This document shows, piece by piece, positions 25,591 to 36,954 of a stretch of 64,000 bases of DNA; within the stretch, counting starts at the first letter, position 1, and each line of letters opens with the position of its first letter. This DNA comes from Dicyema japonicum. Lineage: Eukaryota; Dicyemida; Rhombozoa; Dicyemidae. The notes beneath the pieces were generated by a model that was not told where the DNA came from, did no database searches, and worked only from the letters and a program-made list of their open reading frames with translations. The DNA lies in the NCBI GenBank assembly GCA_011109175.1, contig RDEW01000008.1, positions 815,954 through 879,953 on the forward strand. The letters run 5' to 3'. Position numbers and translations under genes: made by a program.

Positions 25591-26695
25591 TTATAAAAGT
25601 CCACCAGGAAGCTTAATTTCCGTTCCTGAACAAGTGACCACGGTACCCTTTGACTTTGAAATTTCTTCGAGTCTGTTTAACTTGCACACGTGAGTTTCAT
25701 AAATTTGAATCCAATATTCGGTGGAATTGTGGAGGTGGCTGACAGTCGAGGAATTTATTATCAAATCCTGAAATTTTAGAAATGATAACGTCCTCGTCGA
25801 AGTTCAAAAAACTCGTTTTGATATGATCTGTGAGATTCGAGCAGTCAATTTGGTAACCAGAGTCAAATTTTAGCTAAATTAGTCCAACTTTAACATTTTG
25901 CAGATCCTCAGTGGCCTTAGTGAAAATGTCGGACGTCGAGCTCGCTTTCGAGAGCCTTTCGACAATATCATTAATTTCCGAGACAACAAGATCGTCAGAA
26001 TAGAAAAATCTCTGAAATTTAGATACCGAACATCTAGTAGCTCCTCGAGTTCTTCATTGAAGAGGTGAACCATGCAACTTAGTTCCTTGTATTTGAGGGC
26101 AAACAGATTGCGTTTTTTTGAATTTTGAGAATCTGCTTAAATTCAACTAAAACCTTCAAATTGGTGGATCTCTTGTGTCCTGGAAAAACCGATGACTTTT
26201 TAGCGACAAAGCCTTTTTGTGCGTTTTTTTGAACTTGGACTGCCTTTTCCGCAAATGTATAATAATCTGGGTTATTTCCTTAAAACCGAATTTTGGGATT
26301 CTTTGTGTAAATTTTGTATTTCTTCAATTCGCATTACTTTCTCGTCAAGAAAATCATTCAGGCTAGTCTTATCCCGTAATTCCTCCATGATGGAATTTTT
26401 GAACAAGTTTATTGCCGACGTTAAACGTCTAATTTGAGTATTTATGGTGGCTCACTGGTTTTCTAGTGGTTGGATCTTTTCGTGAAATTCAATCGTGGCG
26501 GCATTGGCTTGCTAGTTAATTTTAGCATTAATTCACCTGAATATAGGAATTTGAGATTTTGATTATTTTGTAAATAATTTCTGGAAGATTATTTATATTT
26601 GATACAATAAAATTTGTTGGGAAATAGGGAACTCTTTTTCTTTGCTTTCAAAATTTGAATTAATTTATTTAAATCTGAAGCAATATCAACCATTA
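25591..26695 (-). CDS. Unrecognised multi-exon coiled-coil protein
   Basis: Not recognised, but looks like a real gene. Reading down the minus strand, short open pieces join through GT-AG introns of the window's usual size: 26429-26455, 26244-26286 (43 bases), 26180-26196 (17 bases), 26133-26153, 26012-26031, 25874-25894 and 25768-25789. The joined protein is rich in Glu, Lys, Leu and Asn with heptad-like blocks: MEELRDKTSLNDFLDEKV, NLFALKYKELSCMVHLFNEE, EINDIVERLSKASS, EYWIQIYETHVCKLNRLEEI, ending IKLPGGLL and a stop at 25591. It is mostly alpha-helical with no membrane segment, so perhaps a structural or tethering subunit. The 5' end is unresolved: ATG at 26693 opens a frame I could not join cleanly to the next exon. 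Confidence 0.45.
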
Positions 26696-26789
26696 TGGTA
26701 ATTAAGTTTATTAAAATTTATTTTACATTTAAAATTAAATTTTCGAAATTAAAATAAATAATTTTATATTTTCATATCGAACATAGTGT

Positions 26790-26985
26790 GCCAATAATAA
26801 TCTGTCCCCCTTTCTTGTTGTTCAACTTATTCCTCAGTGACCTGGAAGACCAAACCTGCGACAACCCCATGATTCTGACATGCTTGGATAATACAATTAT
26901 TGTTTCTAACGACCGATATGTTCAGAAGTCTTCGGATATCTACAAAAGACTGTTCGACCAATGGTCTCCATTTTACTTAATATAA
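26790..26985 (+). mobile_element. RT palm fragment
   Basis: A short frame reads LLFNLFLSDLEDQT then MILTCLDNTIIVSND and SDIYKRLFDQW. This is the motif B to C region of a jockey-like RT with the catalytic YxDD changed to CLDN. It abuts the hAT fragment that follows. Confidence 0.6.
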
Positions 26986-27118
26986 GACGATTCTTAGGCA
27001 AGAACCAACAATTTCATACAAACCTTCTGAAAGATTAATGAAATTTTTAATGGATTAGCTTTAACGAATATCAGTACTATAAGATTGGTTAACCATTATT
27101 TATTAATTTTTTAATAAC

Positions 27119-27845
27119 GTGCGCATCAACGTGCTTATGGGTAAATCAGTTCGTCGTTCTTATAAAGATTCTTATTTGTCATTTGGATTTATATGCAAAG
27201 ATAAAAATAAACTACCTCAATGTCTAATTTGCATGGAAGTTTTGGCAAGTGATGCTATGGTTCCTAGCAAACTAAAGAGACATTTTACTTCCAAGCATCC
27301 GGACTATTCCGAAAAATCTGTGGATTATTTTATCCATTTGAAAAAAACAACTTAAGTATTATTTAGTTTTTACTATGAATCGTAGATCTGATGTTCAGTG
27401 AAACTTTTTTAAACACAAAGGAATCATTGAAATGTTCATACCTGATCTCAGAAGTGATAGCAAAACAACTAAAACCTCACATTATTGGCGAAAACTTGAT
27501 AATCCCTGCTTGTCGTATTATTGCTCGGACTATGTTTGGTCATAAATATGAACAAAAAATAATGAAGATACCTTTGTCAGATAATACTGTTTCTCGTCGG
27601 ATTTGTGCTGAAATGCGAATGCCTTTGTCAACCATTCGACCTGATATTGATGATATATGCAAAAACAATAATAATTAAGAATTCATTTTTTATTAATAAA
27701 AATTTGGGCATTAAATTACCAATTTTTGTACTTAGTTTTACACATCTTAAAAATTTAATTTTTTTATTTTTTAATGTGTGCCGTGGATTATTTTTTTACG
27801 ATTAGTGTGCCGCGAGAATTATTTTTTGAAAAGCTCTGGTCTAGA
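27119..27845 (+). pseudogene. hAT transposase fragment with BED-type finger
   Basis: Frame 27119-27355: LSFGFICKDKNKLPQCLIC and KLKRHFTSKHPD, a BED-like finger as in ZBED5/SCAND3 hAT proteins. After a stop, 27391-27660 gives YLISEVIAKQLKPHIIGE and KIPLSDNTVSRRI, the conserved next segment. The frame ends at 27678; the rest is missing. The 3' flank has GTGTGCCGTGG, GTGTGCCGCGAG and AAAAGCTCTGGTCTAG near 27836, compatible with a hAT right end. The left end is replaced by RT sequence. Confidence 0.75.
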
Positions 27846-28112
27846 TGTTGCAATCAAGCTTCCAGAACTCCTATAAGTCATTAGTGGTCAGGGAAGGTTA
27901 GATTGATAATATCACCAATCTTGTTAAGTGAGGGAAAATTTCGGAAACGAATGGCTTTGGTTACTACAAAATCATGAATTTTCAAAATTTACATTTACCA
28001 TGTCAACAACTGATGTTTTCATGAAATAAAACGCAAAATTAGAATTTTAAGTTTTAATTAATTAAAATATTTTTAAATAAATAAAATTTATTTAAATTTT
28101 GATATTTGTGTA

Positions 28113-28565
28113 ATGGTGAGAGTTAAACGACGTTACTTTGTGTCTGAGTTATATTCTCCAGATTACAACATTTCTGGTATTACCCCAGCCAAAATTGCCA
28201 CATCAGTCAAGAAGATGACCAGTTTGTTGTATGGAGACTACGGGTTAGCCACTCTTCTTAGCCAATTTAAAATAATATACTTCAATCCGCACGAGAAAGT
28301 GATCATCACAAGAGTTGCACGTGATTTCCAGAAAATGATGTCAACAATTCTCCCCCTTATAGTTTCCGTGGAAACTACTCCCGTTGTGGTGAAGACTGTT
28401 CACGTTTCTGGGAGTATTCGTCAGTGCTGCCGACATTTCACGATCTACCAAAATGTAAAAGTGAGGAAGTTGCTTTGTAGTGCGAAAGATCAAAGAGAAG
28501 AAAGTGAAATACTCAAACGATTCAATGGAGTAATGTCAAAACTCAAAGAATTACAACGTGAATGA
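28113..28565 (+). CDS. POP5: RNase P/MRP subunit POP5
   Basis: POP5 is a small protein subunit of ribonuclease P and RNase MRP, which process the 5' ends of tRNAs and pre-rRNA in the nucleus. A single uninterrupted frame of 150 residues matches the family's size and order: start MVRVKRRYFVSELYSPD, central YGDYGLATLLSQFKIIYFNP and VIITRVARDF, then VVKTVHVSGSIRQCCRHF, the family's most conserved block, and a charged C-terminus KDQREESEILKRF. No intron is needed. ATG 28113 fits the MVR start of homologues. The Ginger-type transposon begins only 62 bases after the stop. Confidence 0.93.
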   Translation: MVRVKRRYFVSELYSPDYNISGITPAKIATSVKKMTSLLYGDYGLATLLSQFKIIYFNPHEKVIITRVARDFQKMMSTILPLIVSVETTPVVVKTVHVSGSIRQCCRHFTIYQNVKVRKLLCSAKDQREESEILKRFNGVMSKLKELQRE

Positions 28566-28627
28566 TTTTTTGAATTTATATTTTTAATAAATTTTTATTT
28601 TTAAAATTATTATATTTCACTATATTA

Positions 28628-29979
28628 TGTCACACGCGTAACGCATAGGCAGCCTGTTACATTTTGTCGACCTTGAAAAGGTCTTTTGATTATCCGACAT
28701 TTAATTTTGTATATCCGATTTATATCGTGATTTAATCCTGTTAAATTAGTTTTTTATTCATAAATATTATGATTATAAAGATTTTATTTTTTTATAGCGG
28801 TAAACCTAGATTTCTAGCGTGATTTATAGCATGGAAGATTATTTTGCTGCAATGGCTTCTTACAAGGGTTTTGTGAAAGATTGCGTTGAATATCAAACTT
28901 TAAAAGATGCTTTGCGTGATAAATTTCCAGAAAATCTTCCGAGGCACAGAAAATATAGGCTTGTAAAGAAGATAGAGAATTTTTCCATTATCAATGACAG
29001 GTATTGTAAATTTGCAATAATTTTAGACTATCTTAAATCAACTGATCCCAAGTTAGTCATATCCCTGGATAATGAAACCGAAATGGAGCATGTTGCGAAA
29101 TCGTTGCACGAGTTTTCATACAGTGGAGTCAATAAAATTGAGTATGAATGTCGACAAAGATACTTCACTGTAAAGAATGAGATTATCAGAAAAGTCATTC
29201 GAAATTGTGAAGTCTGCAAAATTTCGCGTCTTTTAAAAGTTCGTGATTTTCTATAATTGTAGATTGGAGATATAAATCACCATGTGTTTGCTTCTTCTCC
29301 AAATGAACGTTTTCAGGTAGATCTAATAGACCTAAAAAAATTTTCAACATTAAATGAAAATTTGAAATGGATTTTAACGGTCATTGACATATATAGTAGA
29401 AAGATATCGATGAATTATCACATTATGACTTAGATAATTTAAGTGATGAGTGTGAGATTCCAGAACAAATTGACGATTTGGTTAATTGTTCGACTCCAGA
29501 ATCTATTGAAAATTCACGTAGTTTGATTTAAAAAATTTATATCTAGATCATTCCCAGTCAGATAATTTGTGTCCGAATGCGAAGAGATTCAATTTCGAAA
29601 TTAAATCGATTGAAGAAAATTCTAATTATTACAAAGCTATGAACAGGAAAATGAATGTTCATAATAGTAAATATACTTTTAACATGGGAGATAAAGTATG
29701 AATTAAAAACATTAATAAATAGGTTCGGGCTAAAAAGAACTTTGGAACAAATCCTTCTAAGTTTGAGTCTCAGTGTTATCCAGTTGCAGAAATAATTAAT
29801 TTGATAAATAAAAAATTCGAAAGGAGAAATATCGACTGTATTAATGAGTAGACTAAAAAAAGTTACTTAAATTTGGATTTTTTGTGGTTAATAAATCATT
29901 TATAAAATTAATTGAAGTCAATCTTGGTTCAAGGTTAATGCAACAGGCAGCCCATAGGTATCGCTTGGCCCATGTGACA
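28628..29979 (+). mobile_element. Ginger-type DNA transposon with integrase-like gene
   Basis: Termini are TGTCACACG... and ...CATGTGACA, with inverted repeats sharing GGCAGCCTGTTACATT (left) and AATGCAACAGGCAGCC (right). The 5-base duplication TATTA flanks it (28623-28627 and 29980-29984). Inside, 28819-29256 encodes an H2C2-type zinc-binding region (HVAKSLHEFSYSGVNK, then IRNCEVCKISRLL). After a stop, RFQVDLIDLKKF and WILTVIDIYSRK at 29300-29400 form the start of an rve integrase core. An internal deletion follows; the tail FNMGDKV and later frames resemble an integrase C-terminus. TGT...ACA ends and a 4-5 base duplication are typical of Ginger elements. Confidence 0.75.
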
Positions 29980-30699
29980 TATTATCCCAGGCGAGGACTG
30001 TTACCCAGGGGACATCAAAGTGGGGCTCGAATACTTACATTGTGCGCATAGTCCATGTGAAAGGAACAAATTGATTTCTTTATTTGTCTTGGGCCACCAG
30101 GATTCGGTGTGAAACTCGATTTCTACCTTTTAGAATCTATGGAATTTATTTCCTAGAGGAGTTAACTGTAAATTCATAATTATCGCCTCCGCCACATCCG
30201 AGTAAATTATTTTTCCTCTCCCCATACAATGTGATGTCCTTCTACAAGTTAGTTGGAAGCAAAGATGAACCTTTATTTCACGTTGATAATAAACCACTCT
30301 GACCAATTATTTATTTAGCTACACTGACTTCACTAATATGTAAAAGGCTGGATTCAGTAGAGTCATTGGTTGTCCGGAAAGGATTTATTCATAATATCAC
30401 TAAGTTGGAGGGAACCAAAATTACATCTTAGAAGGGAAGTATCCCAATTCACAATTTTTTGGATGTGCCCTTATTCGTCAAATTAATGATGGGACAATGA
30501 TGGATCCCGAGAGGAGTCCTTAGAAAAAGGATCCATCATATTCAACCGGAGATCAAGTGGTGGAACTACTGGGTTTGCTGACTTCTTGGTTTCTTATTGT
30601 AGCCAGACGTCCCAGTCTTTAAAAAACAGTAATTTCCTTTCTCAACAGCACTAACGCAGAGCGTGAACTTTTAGAATTCTACTGAATCTAAAATTTGCA
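29980..30699. other. Intergenic, no gene recognised
   Basis: A short inverted pair, ATGATGGATCC at about 30496 and GGATCCATCAT at about 30529, could form a hairpin. Near 30090 the text CCACCAGGATTCGGTGTGAAACTCGAT resembles 10630-10650. No coding exons seen. Confidence 0.4.
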
Positions 30700-32975
30700 C
30701 AAAAGTCCAATTCCAATATTGATGCGTGGTTTGTTAGAGGACATGATGATTCTGTTGACTTAAGCCATAAAGTCAGTTTGAGCACATGGGAATATCCCGT
30801 GGCTTCCAAGGCTCACCTAACGACTTTTTTCAAGGCCATGTGTCTGGGAATTCTTCCTGCAGGAGAGGGGTTGTAGGTTAAAACAGTCGATTTGGTCTCC
30901 GCATCGACACGGATGTGGAACACAGACTCATAATCCCAGTCGTAATGAGATCCCAATATGGACGCATTCATCATCCAGAAAGATACCCAAAACTCCATTG
31001 AGAACGGCGTTAAGCCAGGTACCGCTCTCGGAAGACGCCCCCGACAACAAACAGGTACGGCGATGTTGGCTAGATGACACTAGCAAATCTTAGAAAGAAT
31101 TCCGGCATATCCAGGCGGAAGGCAGTGAAAACTGATATATACGGCTCCAAGCCTCACAAGCATGGCGGCGTCCTGGTCAATAGAGAATTTAGGAGGAAGT
31201 GTAGACAAGGGTGTTACAGGCCATTAGCGACGATGAATTTGCAAGGAGAGAAAGGTCTACAAGATTGCTAATTCCAAGCCCTCCAGTCTTCCATGATTAA
31301 TTTTCGAACCGGACGTTGAAGATATGCTCCGCTGTCATACGGAAGATCCCGTTAATCTGTGCGAGTTGGTTACACTGAGTGAAATAGGGAGCAGTCCTCA
31401 GGACATATGCAAGCTTCTGTACGTTGAGACTGTTTTTCAAGAGGAATAATGACGTATACATGTCAAGTAGACACAAGCGGTCCAGAGACTCTCCGAGTAA
31501 CAGTCGTTTTTGACGTATAGCTCTCCCCATTGCATTTATGGTGATTGGGGATTCGAGGAATATAAGGTCTTCATCGGGTATGGAGGTAGGCTGTATGACT
31601 GATTCACAAATTCGAAAATATTATGGCATCTCTCAATACACGCCTCCAGAATATGTCCCTCTTTAGACTATTGAAGGTGTTCTTGATGTCAAGTTTGACC
31701 AGGACATCTTCCCGGGAATCTTCTATACTGCAGTTTAGGAATGATCTTACTGAATGGACAGCGGCCTCGCATCCTAGGCGAATACCGACGTATAGTTGAG
31801 ATGGGTTCAAGAATTTTGTGACGAGTCGAATAGAATGTCTTGAGGCAAATTTAGCAGCCAGTCTTCTGAAGACAAACCCGACCGCAACCGGTCGTACTCC
31901 GCAGCCCTTATTATCGAAGGCTATAGAATTGACGGTGAACAAGACACGGCGGATAACTTCTGGAAGAACCCCAGACAGGATCCGATTTATAAGTGAAGTA
32001 ATTGAATTCGTAAGACGAAGTCCCTGGTCTCCTACGAATAAAGAGGTTAGATCTTTCAGATAGCCAGGTCTCATTCCATCGAACCCGCCACAGCAATTAG
32101 GGGCAAAATTCCATATTGCGAGGAAAACCTCATCATTTGATGCAGTCAAGGGACTCACACCGAATGGGGGAGTGACTGGGAGTAGGTTTTGGGGTGGTAG
32201 AGGATGCTCTTTCAGTAAAAATATTGTAGGTGTCGGGAGTCGGTTTTCGCGAAAGTGCTATGATGGCTGCGCTGGTACCACCTTCGATTAAATTCGACCA
32301 AACCGTTCCTTTGAAACGGAGGATTTCGACATTTTTCATTCGGAGCACGTGTCTCCCTTGTACGGCTATAAGCTGTGGGACAACTGGGGATGTGGGTTCC
32401 TCGTATAAAAGAACGAATGTTGGTTCTCATGGTGGTAGCGAGAGACTCCTTTCCGTGACTATCTAGATCAAGTCCCAATGCGGAATGCGCAAAACTGAAT
32501 AAACGCTCCCAATCCAGTACTACGTTAGTTCGAAGGGCATCTTCGATCGTTTTGGAAATGGCCTCGCAGCTGCAGGTCGTACGGCCTTGGGGATCCTCAC
32601 AGGGATAGTCCGTGAAGAACGTAACTCAGAGATGAGGCGTAAGAATTATTTGGGGTCCTTGGTTCATGGTAATTAACATTGACGCGGGCACGGGGACCTC
32701 TCTGCATAGGCCGAGGAATGACAGTCGTGCCATACTCCAAGCACGCTCGCTGCGGCTTGGGATAGCTTGATACACTCGAGGTGGAAGAAATCTTCACAAG
32801 CAGGGCAAGAGATCCCACGGTTCCGAGTTCTGACAAACCGACAGGATGAACACATCTCAGATGGCTTGGCCGGTACCTTTTTCCTCGAAATGGGAACACT
32901 CTTTTCATGGCTTTTCCCACAACAGGAATCACAGCAAAACAACTGTCGAACCACAAGAACAATTATTGGCTAAAA
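30700..32975 (-). mobile_element. PHD-RT non-LTR retrotransposon, longest copy
   Basis: Read down the minus strand: at 32880-32690 a PHD-like zinc finger (CSSCRFVRTRNRGISCPAC, FFHLECIKLSQ, later WHDC). At 32158-31604 RT fingers and palm: CCGGFDGMRPGYLKDL, GCGVRPVAVGFVFRRLAAK, LYVGIRLGCEAAVHSVRSFL and DVLVKLDIKNTFNSLKRD (motif A). The YxDD segment is deleted. At 31530-31300 the thumb (LFLLKNSLNVQKLAYVLR). At 30870-30810 AGRIPRHMALKKVV, the start of the C-terminal signature. Repeated frameshifts and stops make it dead. Tails of this family recur at 4570, 4910, 13935, 15880, 36835, 36955, 43915, 56340 and 63033. Confidence 0.8.
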
Positions 32976-35030
32976 GTTCACGTCAGCAATTATCCTAAGA
33001 AATTGGCCTCATATTATTAAAAAACATAAAATTTATTTTTACTAATCTTTTTCAATTATTTATTAAAAATCAAAATTTCAAATTAAAAATTTTATTATGC
33101 GTTTGAAAGCTTCTCGTTGCAATTATTCAAGGCTTAATTGTTTTCCGAAAACTCGAAATTCTAAGATATAAAGACAAAAATAATCCTACATCATGCAAAA
33201 CAATCACTCACAGATTTTCTGATTTATTCAATATTCGAATTTCGAGAAAGACGATGAATAATATTCTTAATTCCGAGAGTCCATATTAAAAATACTAAGT
33301 TTTGAATAGATGGATTTGATGTTAGGGATTTCAAGAATTCACAAGGATTTCTTACAAGATTCAAAAAAATACATCGTTTTCAAATGCATAAATTATATGG
33401 GAAATGAATATAATACAAACCCAACCTAGAAGGATTCTTAGATACTTTGAAGATATTTCAAACATTATTAAGAAGACGAAATTACAATATGGTCGAGATA
33501 GGGCTTTATTATAAACTGATTCAGTCCGAAATGGTGAATTCTGAAAAAAAGACGAAATAATATAGCTACGGATTATGTCGACTATTCCACGTGGAACCAC
33601 GTTAGTGTGGTGCTATGTGGCTACTTGAATTGAAGATATTTGGTTTCTTCTGTTCCTCTTCTTCCCAGTTGGCTCCAGGGAGCTTGCATTGTTAGCGTGC
33701 GTCGTGTGGTGCTGAGGAAAGCAGGATAACCTGAATTTTTCATTCTGGCTATGAAGGTGGTTTTCTAGTTCAATAAATTTAAATGTTCTTTTGATGTTAT
33801 TTTGGATAAAGATTACATAGAAAGCAATTGAGGACTCTGAAACAGATTATACATTTATTCCTTATTGGCGTATATAAAATTACTCCTTTAGAATCGAAAA
33901 AATCGGCCGCGGCATACCATTGTTCTGAGCATATCATTAGAAATTAGACATTTCCATCAGAAATGTGTGTAAAAATGTTTAAATTATAAATATTCAAATT
34001 GATTTACGAATATTAGAGGCCTCAGTTGATCCATTTATTTTGGAAGCACACGCTTGGCTAATGTCAAAAAAGATCTATCTCTTCCCTACTTCATTGTATG
34101 AGTTCAATGGCATATATAAATGGGCTGATACCGGTACAGAGTACTTTTACTTCAACCGTGAGAACTGGGTAAACCTTAATTATATGTTTACTCTTAACCC
34201 TTTTCAGCATATCCGGGATTATTACAAAACCTCTTCATCCACAACACACTAGTAGAACTTGACCTCTCTTATATTATAAATTTATTTATAATATTAATGA
34301 CGTTTATTTAAATTGTTTATTTATATTTAGTATAAATCGATTTAATTACTAATAAGTGTGTTGATCCCAAGATGATGATGACCAAGTGTGTGATTCGTCA
34401 AACCTATTATTATTTTAAGGCAACTAAAACAAAGTTATCTCCTTCCGCAACACCGTGGACAATCTTGCATGTTAGATTCATCCAACTTATTCACTTTATA
34501 ATAATCGCTAAACTATAAATCTTCCATTTTTGACTTTCGATTATGTTAGGCCACAAAATTTAACAAATTATTTTTTGAAAATCATATTCTCGTGGTACCT
34601 CCCTTTGGCTACCCACCAAGCCTAGAGTTTTGATAGCTCGCCGTATTCTAAGTAAGGTTGATTGTAAGAACATTCGAGAAGTAATAATTTCGTTGCTCCC
34701 AATACAAGACTTCCCAAATTCATCCAATTGGAATCTGATCTGATTAAACCCACATGTTCGTCCATCCGCTGTTTCCTTATTTCACAACCCTTTTTCCGAT
34801 GTTTACAAGTCCAGGGGACGAGACAAAATATCCACCTTGAGGAGATGGACTCATTTACTATAGTTATGCCATAGTGCAGTAGCACTATCCCCCGAAGCAA
34901 ACAACCAAAATATTATAAACCCAATGTCCCCAAATGAAAGAAAGGCCAACAAAAGTTATGACCTCCACAGTTACTATTAATAGAACCGATCAATGTGAAT
35001 ATATAAAACAAAAGTGATTTACTAAAAATA
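32976..35030. other. Intergenic with a dispersed repeat and unassigned frames
   Basis: At 33580-33710 lies one copy of a repeat with TTCCACGTGG, GTGGCTACTTGAATTGAAG and TTCTGTTC, also at 63850-63975 (plus) and 42995-43070 (minus). A 70-codon frame at 34040-34252 (YEFNGIYKWADTGTEYFYF) has protein-like composition but no recognised motif. A minus frame at 34900-34622 contains WTCKHRKKGCEIRKQR, faintly like ISXO2-type transposases; I do not assign it. Confidence 0.35.
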
Positions 35031-35551
35031 ATGGTGAATAGCCCCAAGCAGATACGTATGTGTATAATGGGTAGTCCTCTAACTGGGAAAACATCTTTCA
35101 TAGAGAGCATCATGTTCCCCACCAAGAGCGACCGTACGAAGCCACCGTAGAGAACTGCTACAACCTTAAAATCAGAGTTTTGAAGAAAGAAATCAGCCTT
35201 AAAGTGATCGACTCAGGTGGGACCTGTTTCTTCCCTTCAATGGAGAGAATCAACATTGTGGAGTCGGAGGCATTCATCCTCATGTTTGCCCAACATGAAC
35301 AGCAGTCCTTCAAACACGTGTACAACCTACAAATGAAGATACGTAGCGTCAGAAAAGACTCTCCTCTAATTTATGTTGTGGCCAACGAGAAGCCCAATAA
35401 TTCAGAACTCTACTCTCACGAGGCTATCTACGAACGGTTGGGGCCCAACGTCTTCTTTGTTAACGTAAAGAGATACGAGGAGTCCATCCAAATACTAATG
35501 AAAATGGCCAATGATTTGGAAAAGTCGCGGATAAAACTGCGCAAAAATTAA
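35031..35551 (+). CDS. Divergent Ras-family small GTPase, one frame break
   Basis: A Ras-like GTP-binding protein of about 170 residues. ATG 35031 opens MVNSPKQIRMC and a P-loop GSPLTGKT (residues 14-21). Switch I is RPYEATVENCY, matching Ras YDPTIEDSY with the invariant Thr. Switch II starts KVIDSGGT, in place of DTAGQ. The NKxD base-recognition motif is replaced by VANEKPNN, so nucleotide specificity is doubtful. Between P-loop and switch I the frame slips by one base; adding one C to CCCC at 35117-35120 gives exactly the 14-residue spacing of Ras, so a missing base is likely. No intron is needed. The C-terminus SRIKLRKN lacks a CAAX box. It is convergent with COX11, 17 bases away. Confidence 0.7.
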
Positions 35552-35568
35552 CTCATTAACTAATAAAT

Positions 35569-36309
35569 TTAGTCAGTTTCAGGATTTTTGAGAAAGTCGG
35601 GGAGGGGGAGGTTAAAACCCTCCTTCGCCTCATAGAAGGTGTAACTCAAAGTGATCTCGTCCACGTAGAACAGGGACGGGTTCTTCACGTAGTCAGGGTC
35701 AATGTAAAAAAGACTGGGAGGTCGACCTCTTCGTGGGGATTAAGGAATTGTTCCTCAAAGCAGAAACACTAGGATCCTGAAAGTTTAGTACCTGTATTTT
35801 ATTAAAATAGAATCCCGCCGATCCCGGGGTCACGTTGTAAGTCGAAATTCCGCAGATGGTCTTGTCGGTAGGGTTCTTTGCAGTGAAGAAGGCCAAAGCT
35901 GTCTCCCCCGGTCGAATTTTTATGGAGTACTGCTTTGGCTTGAAATTCCAGGCAATGGTTGATGCTTTGTTAGCGTAGAATTTGACAGTAATCACTCTGT
36001 CGGAAACGGGGACATTTGGCTTATATCCTTAGTGCTCTTCGCAAATCGGGGATCTCCCCCCCACCCCATAGACTGAATGAGATTAAGAATTACCTTGCAC
36101 AAAAGTTGATAGAGAGGCACGGAAGCGAATGAAACACCCACCATAAAGAGACCCAAGGCAGGGACAAGCATTGAAACCCTTTTGGCTCTCCACTTCCTAT
36201 CCGAATTAGGAGGTCGAGGGGAAGTCGAGTATTTTCTTAAACAGTAACTTAGAATATTTCTATGTCGGATGTAAAATTTTAAATCCACATTGAACAGTTT
36301 GTGAAACAT
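35569..36309 (-). CDS. COX11: Cytochrome c oxidase assembly protein COX11
   Basis: COX11 delivers copper to the CuB site of cytochrome oxidase in the mitochondrial inner membrane. Four exons: 36309-36094, 36072-36043, 36019-35792, 35768-35569. Introns are 36073-36093 (21), 36020-36042 (23, GC-AG) and 35769-35791 (23). The protein (about 224 residues) has a basic, Ser/Tyr-rich N-terminus like a mitochondrial presequence, one membrane helix (MLVPALGLFMVGVSFASVP) followed by LYQLLC, then VPVSDRVITVKFYAN, RPGETALAFFTAKNPTDK, ISTYNV, and the copper motif CFCFEEQ. Near PVFF the frame requires a seventh T where the coding strand has six (35706-35711); with it the frame runs YIDPDY... to ITLSYTFYEAKEG and the stop. 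The GC donor is supported by frame and by an ACTAAG branch-like site. Confidence 0.88.
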
Positions 36310-36834
36310 AATATTTAAATGTAAATATTTTTTAATTTGCTAATTTAAAATTAAATTTTTCAATCTTCCAATATAATATAGCGGGCATTTTAGTTTAAAT
36401 TGACTTGTCAAAGTTAAATAATCGAGTGATCCTAGCTTATACTAAGTCTCATTCTCTTCTTGAGTGTTCTGCCACTGTTTTCCAAAAGTGTCTTCTCGAA
36501 TTTCTACAGAAAGACTCGATAGGATGTCCTTCTTCAGGATTGATCTAGATTTCTCCTATAAATAGCCATTTTTTCAAATCGACCTCCTGGCTCTTGCAGT
36601 AACGCGTTATCATAATACAATTTTTTTAGCTTAACTTAACTCTCCAATACTAAGGGACAGCCTAATTATAATAGTTATGAATTCTCTCTCATCAATTCTC
36701 ATCACCCTGTCATTTTTTCAATTTTTGTTCAGATTAACCACCCTCTTGCAGCACTGAGTTGTCAACTTCAACAAACGATTAAATTAAAACGGAATATCTC
36801 CATAGTTTAGATGTATGCTTCATCATGTAATAAA
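36310..36834. other. COX11 upstream region, AT-rich
   Basis: Contains the presumed promoter of COX11 on the minus strand. No motif, transposon end or exon recognised. Confidence 0.4.
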
Positions 36835-36915
36835 ATTTTATTAGCAGTCAGAGCTATATAGTTGCTGACTGCATAACTATTCCAGTAAACTTTCCTTTAT
36901 GGTAATAAATTCATA
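36835..36915 (-). mobile_element. 3' tail of a PHD-RT element
   Basis: The minus strand reads WNSYAVSNYIAL then stop, similar to the RGNSHAVRSAAI ending at 13935-14020. Very short and degenerate; assignment rests on position of the stop and on the neighbouring related fragment. Confidence 0.4.
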
Positions 36916-36954
36916 ATTGCAGCAACAGCATATCTAAATGCACCATTCGGGGTT

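Noticed and set aside
34622-34900. ISXO2-type transposase fragment
   Set aside because: Only the WTCKHRKKGCEIRK stretch is suggestive; neighbouring residues do not fit the family.
35103-35146. GC-AG intron to repair the Ras-like frame
   Set aside because: The 20-base option removes most of helix 1 and the 23-base option removes the conserved switch I (YEATVEN). Adding one C gives exact Ras spacing, so a missing base is preferred.
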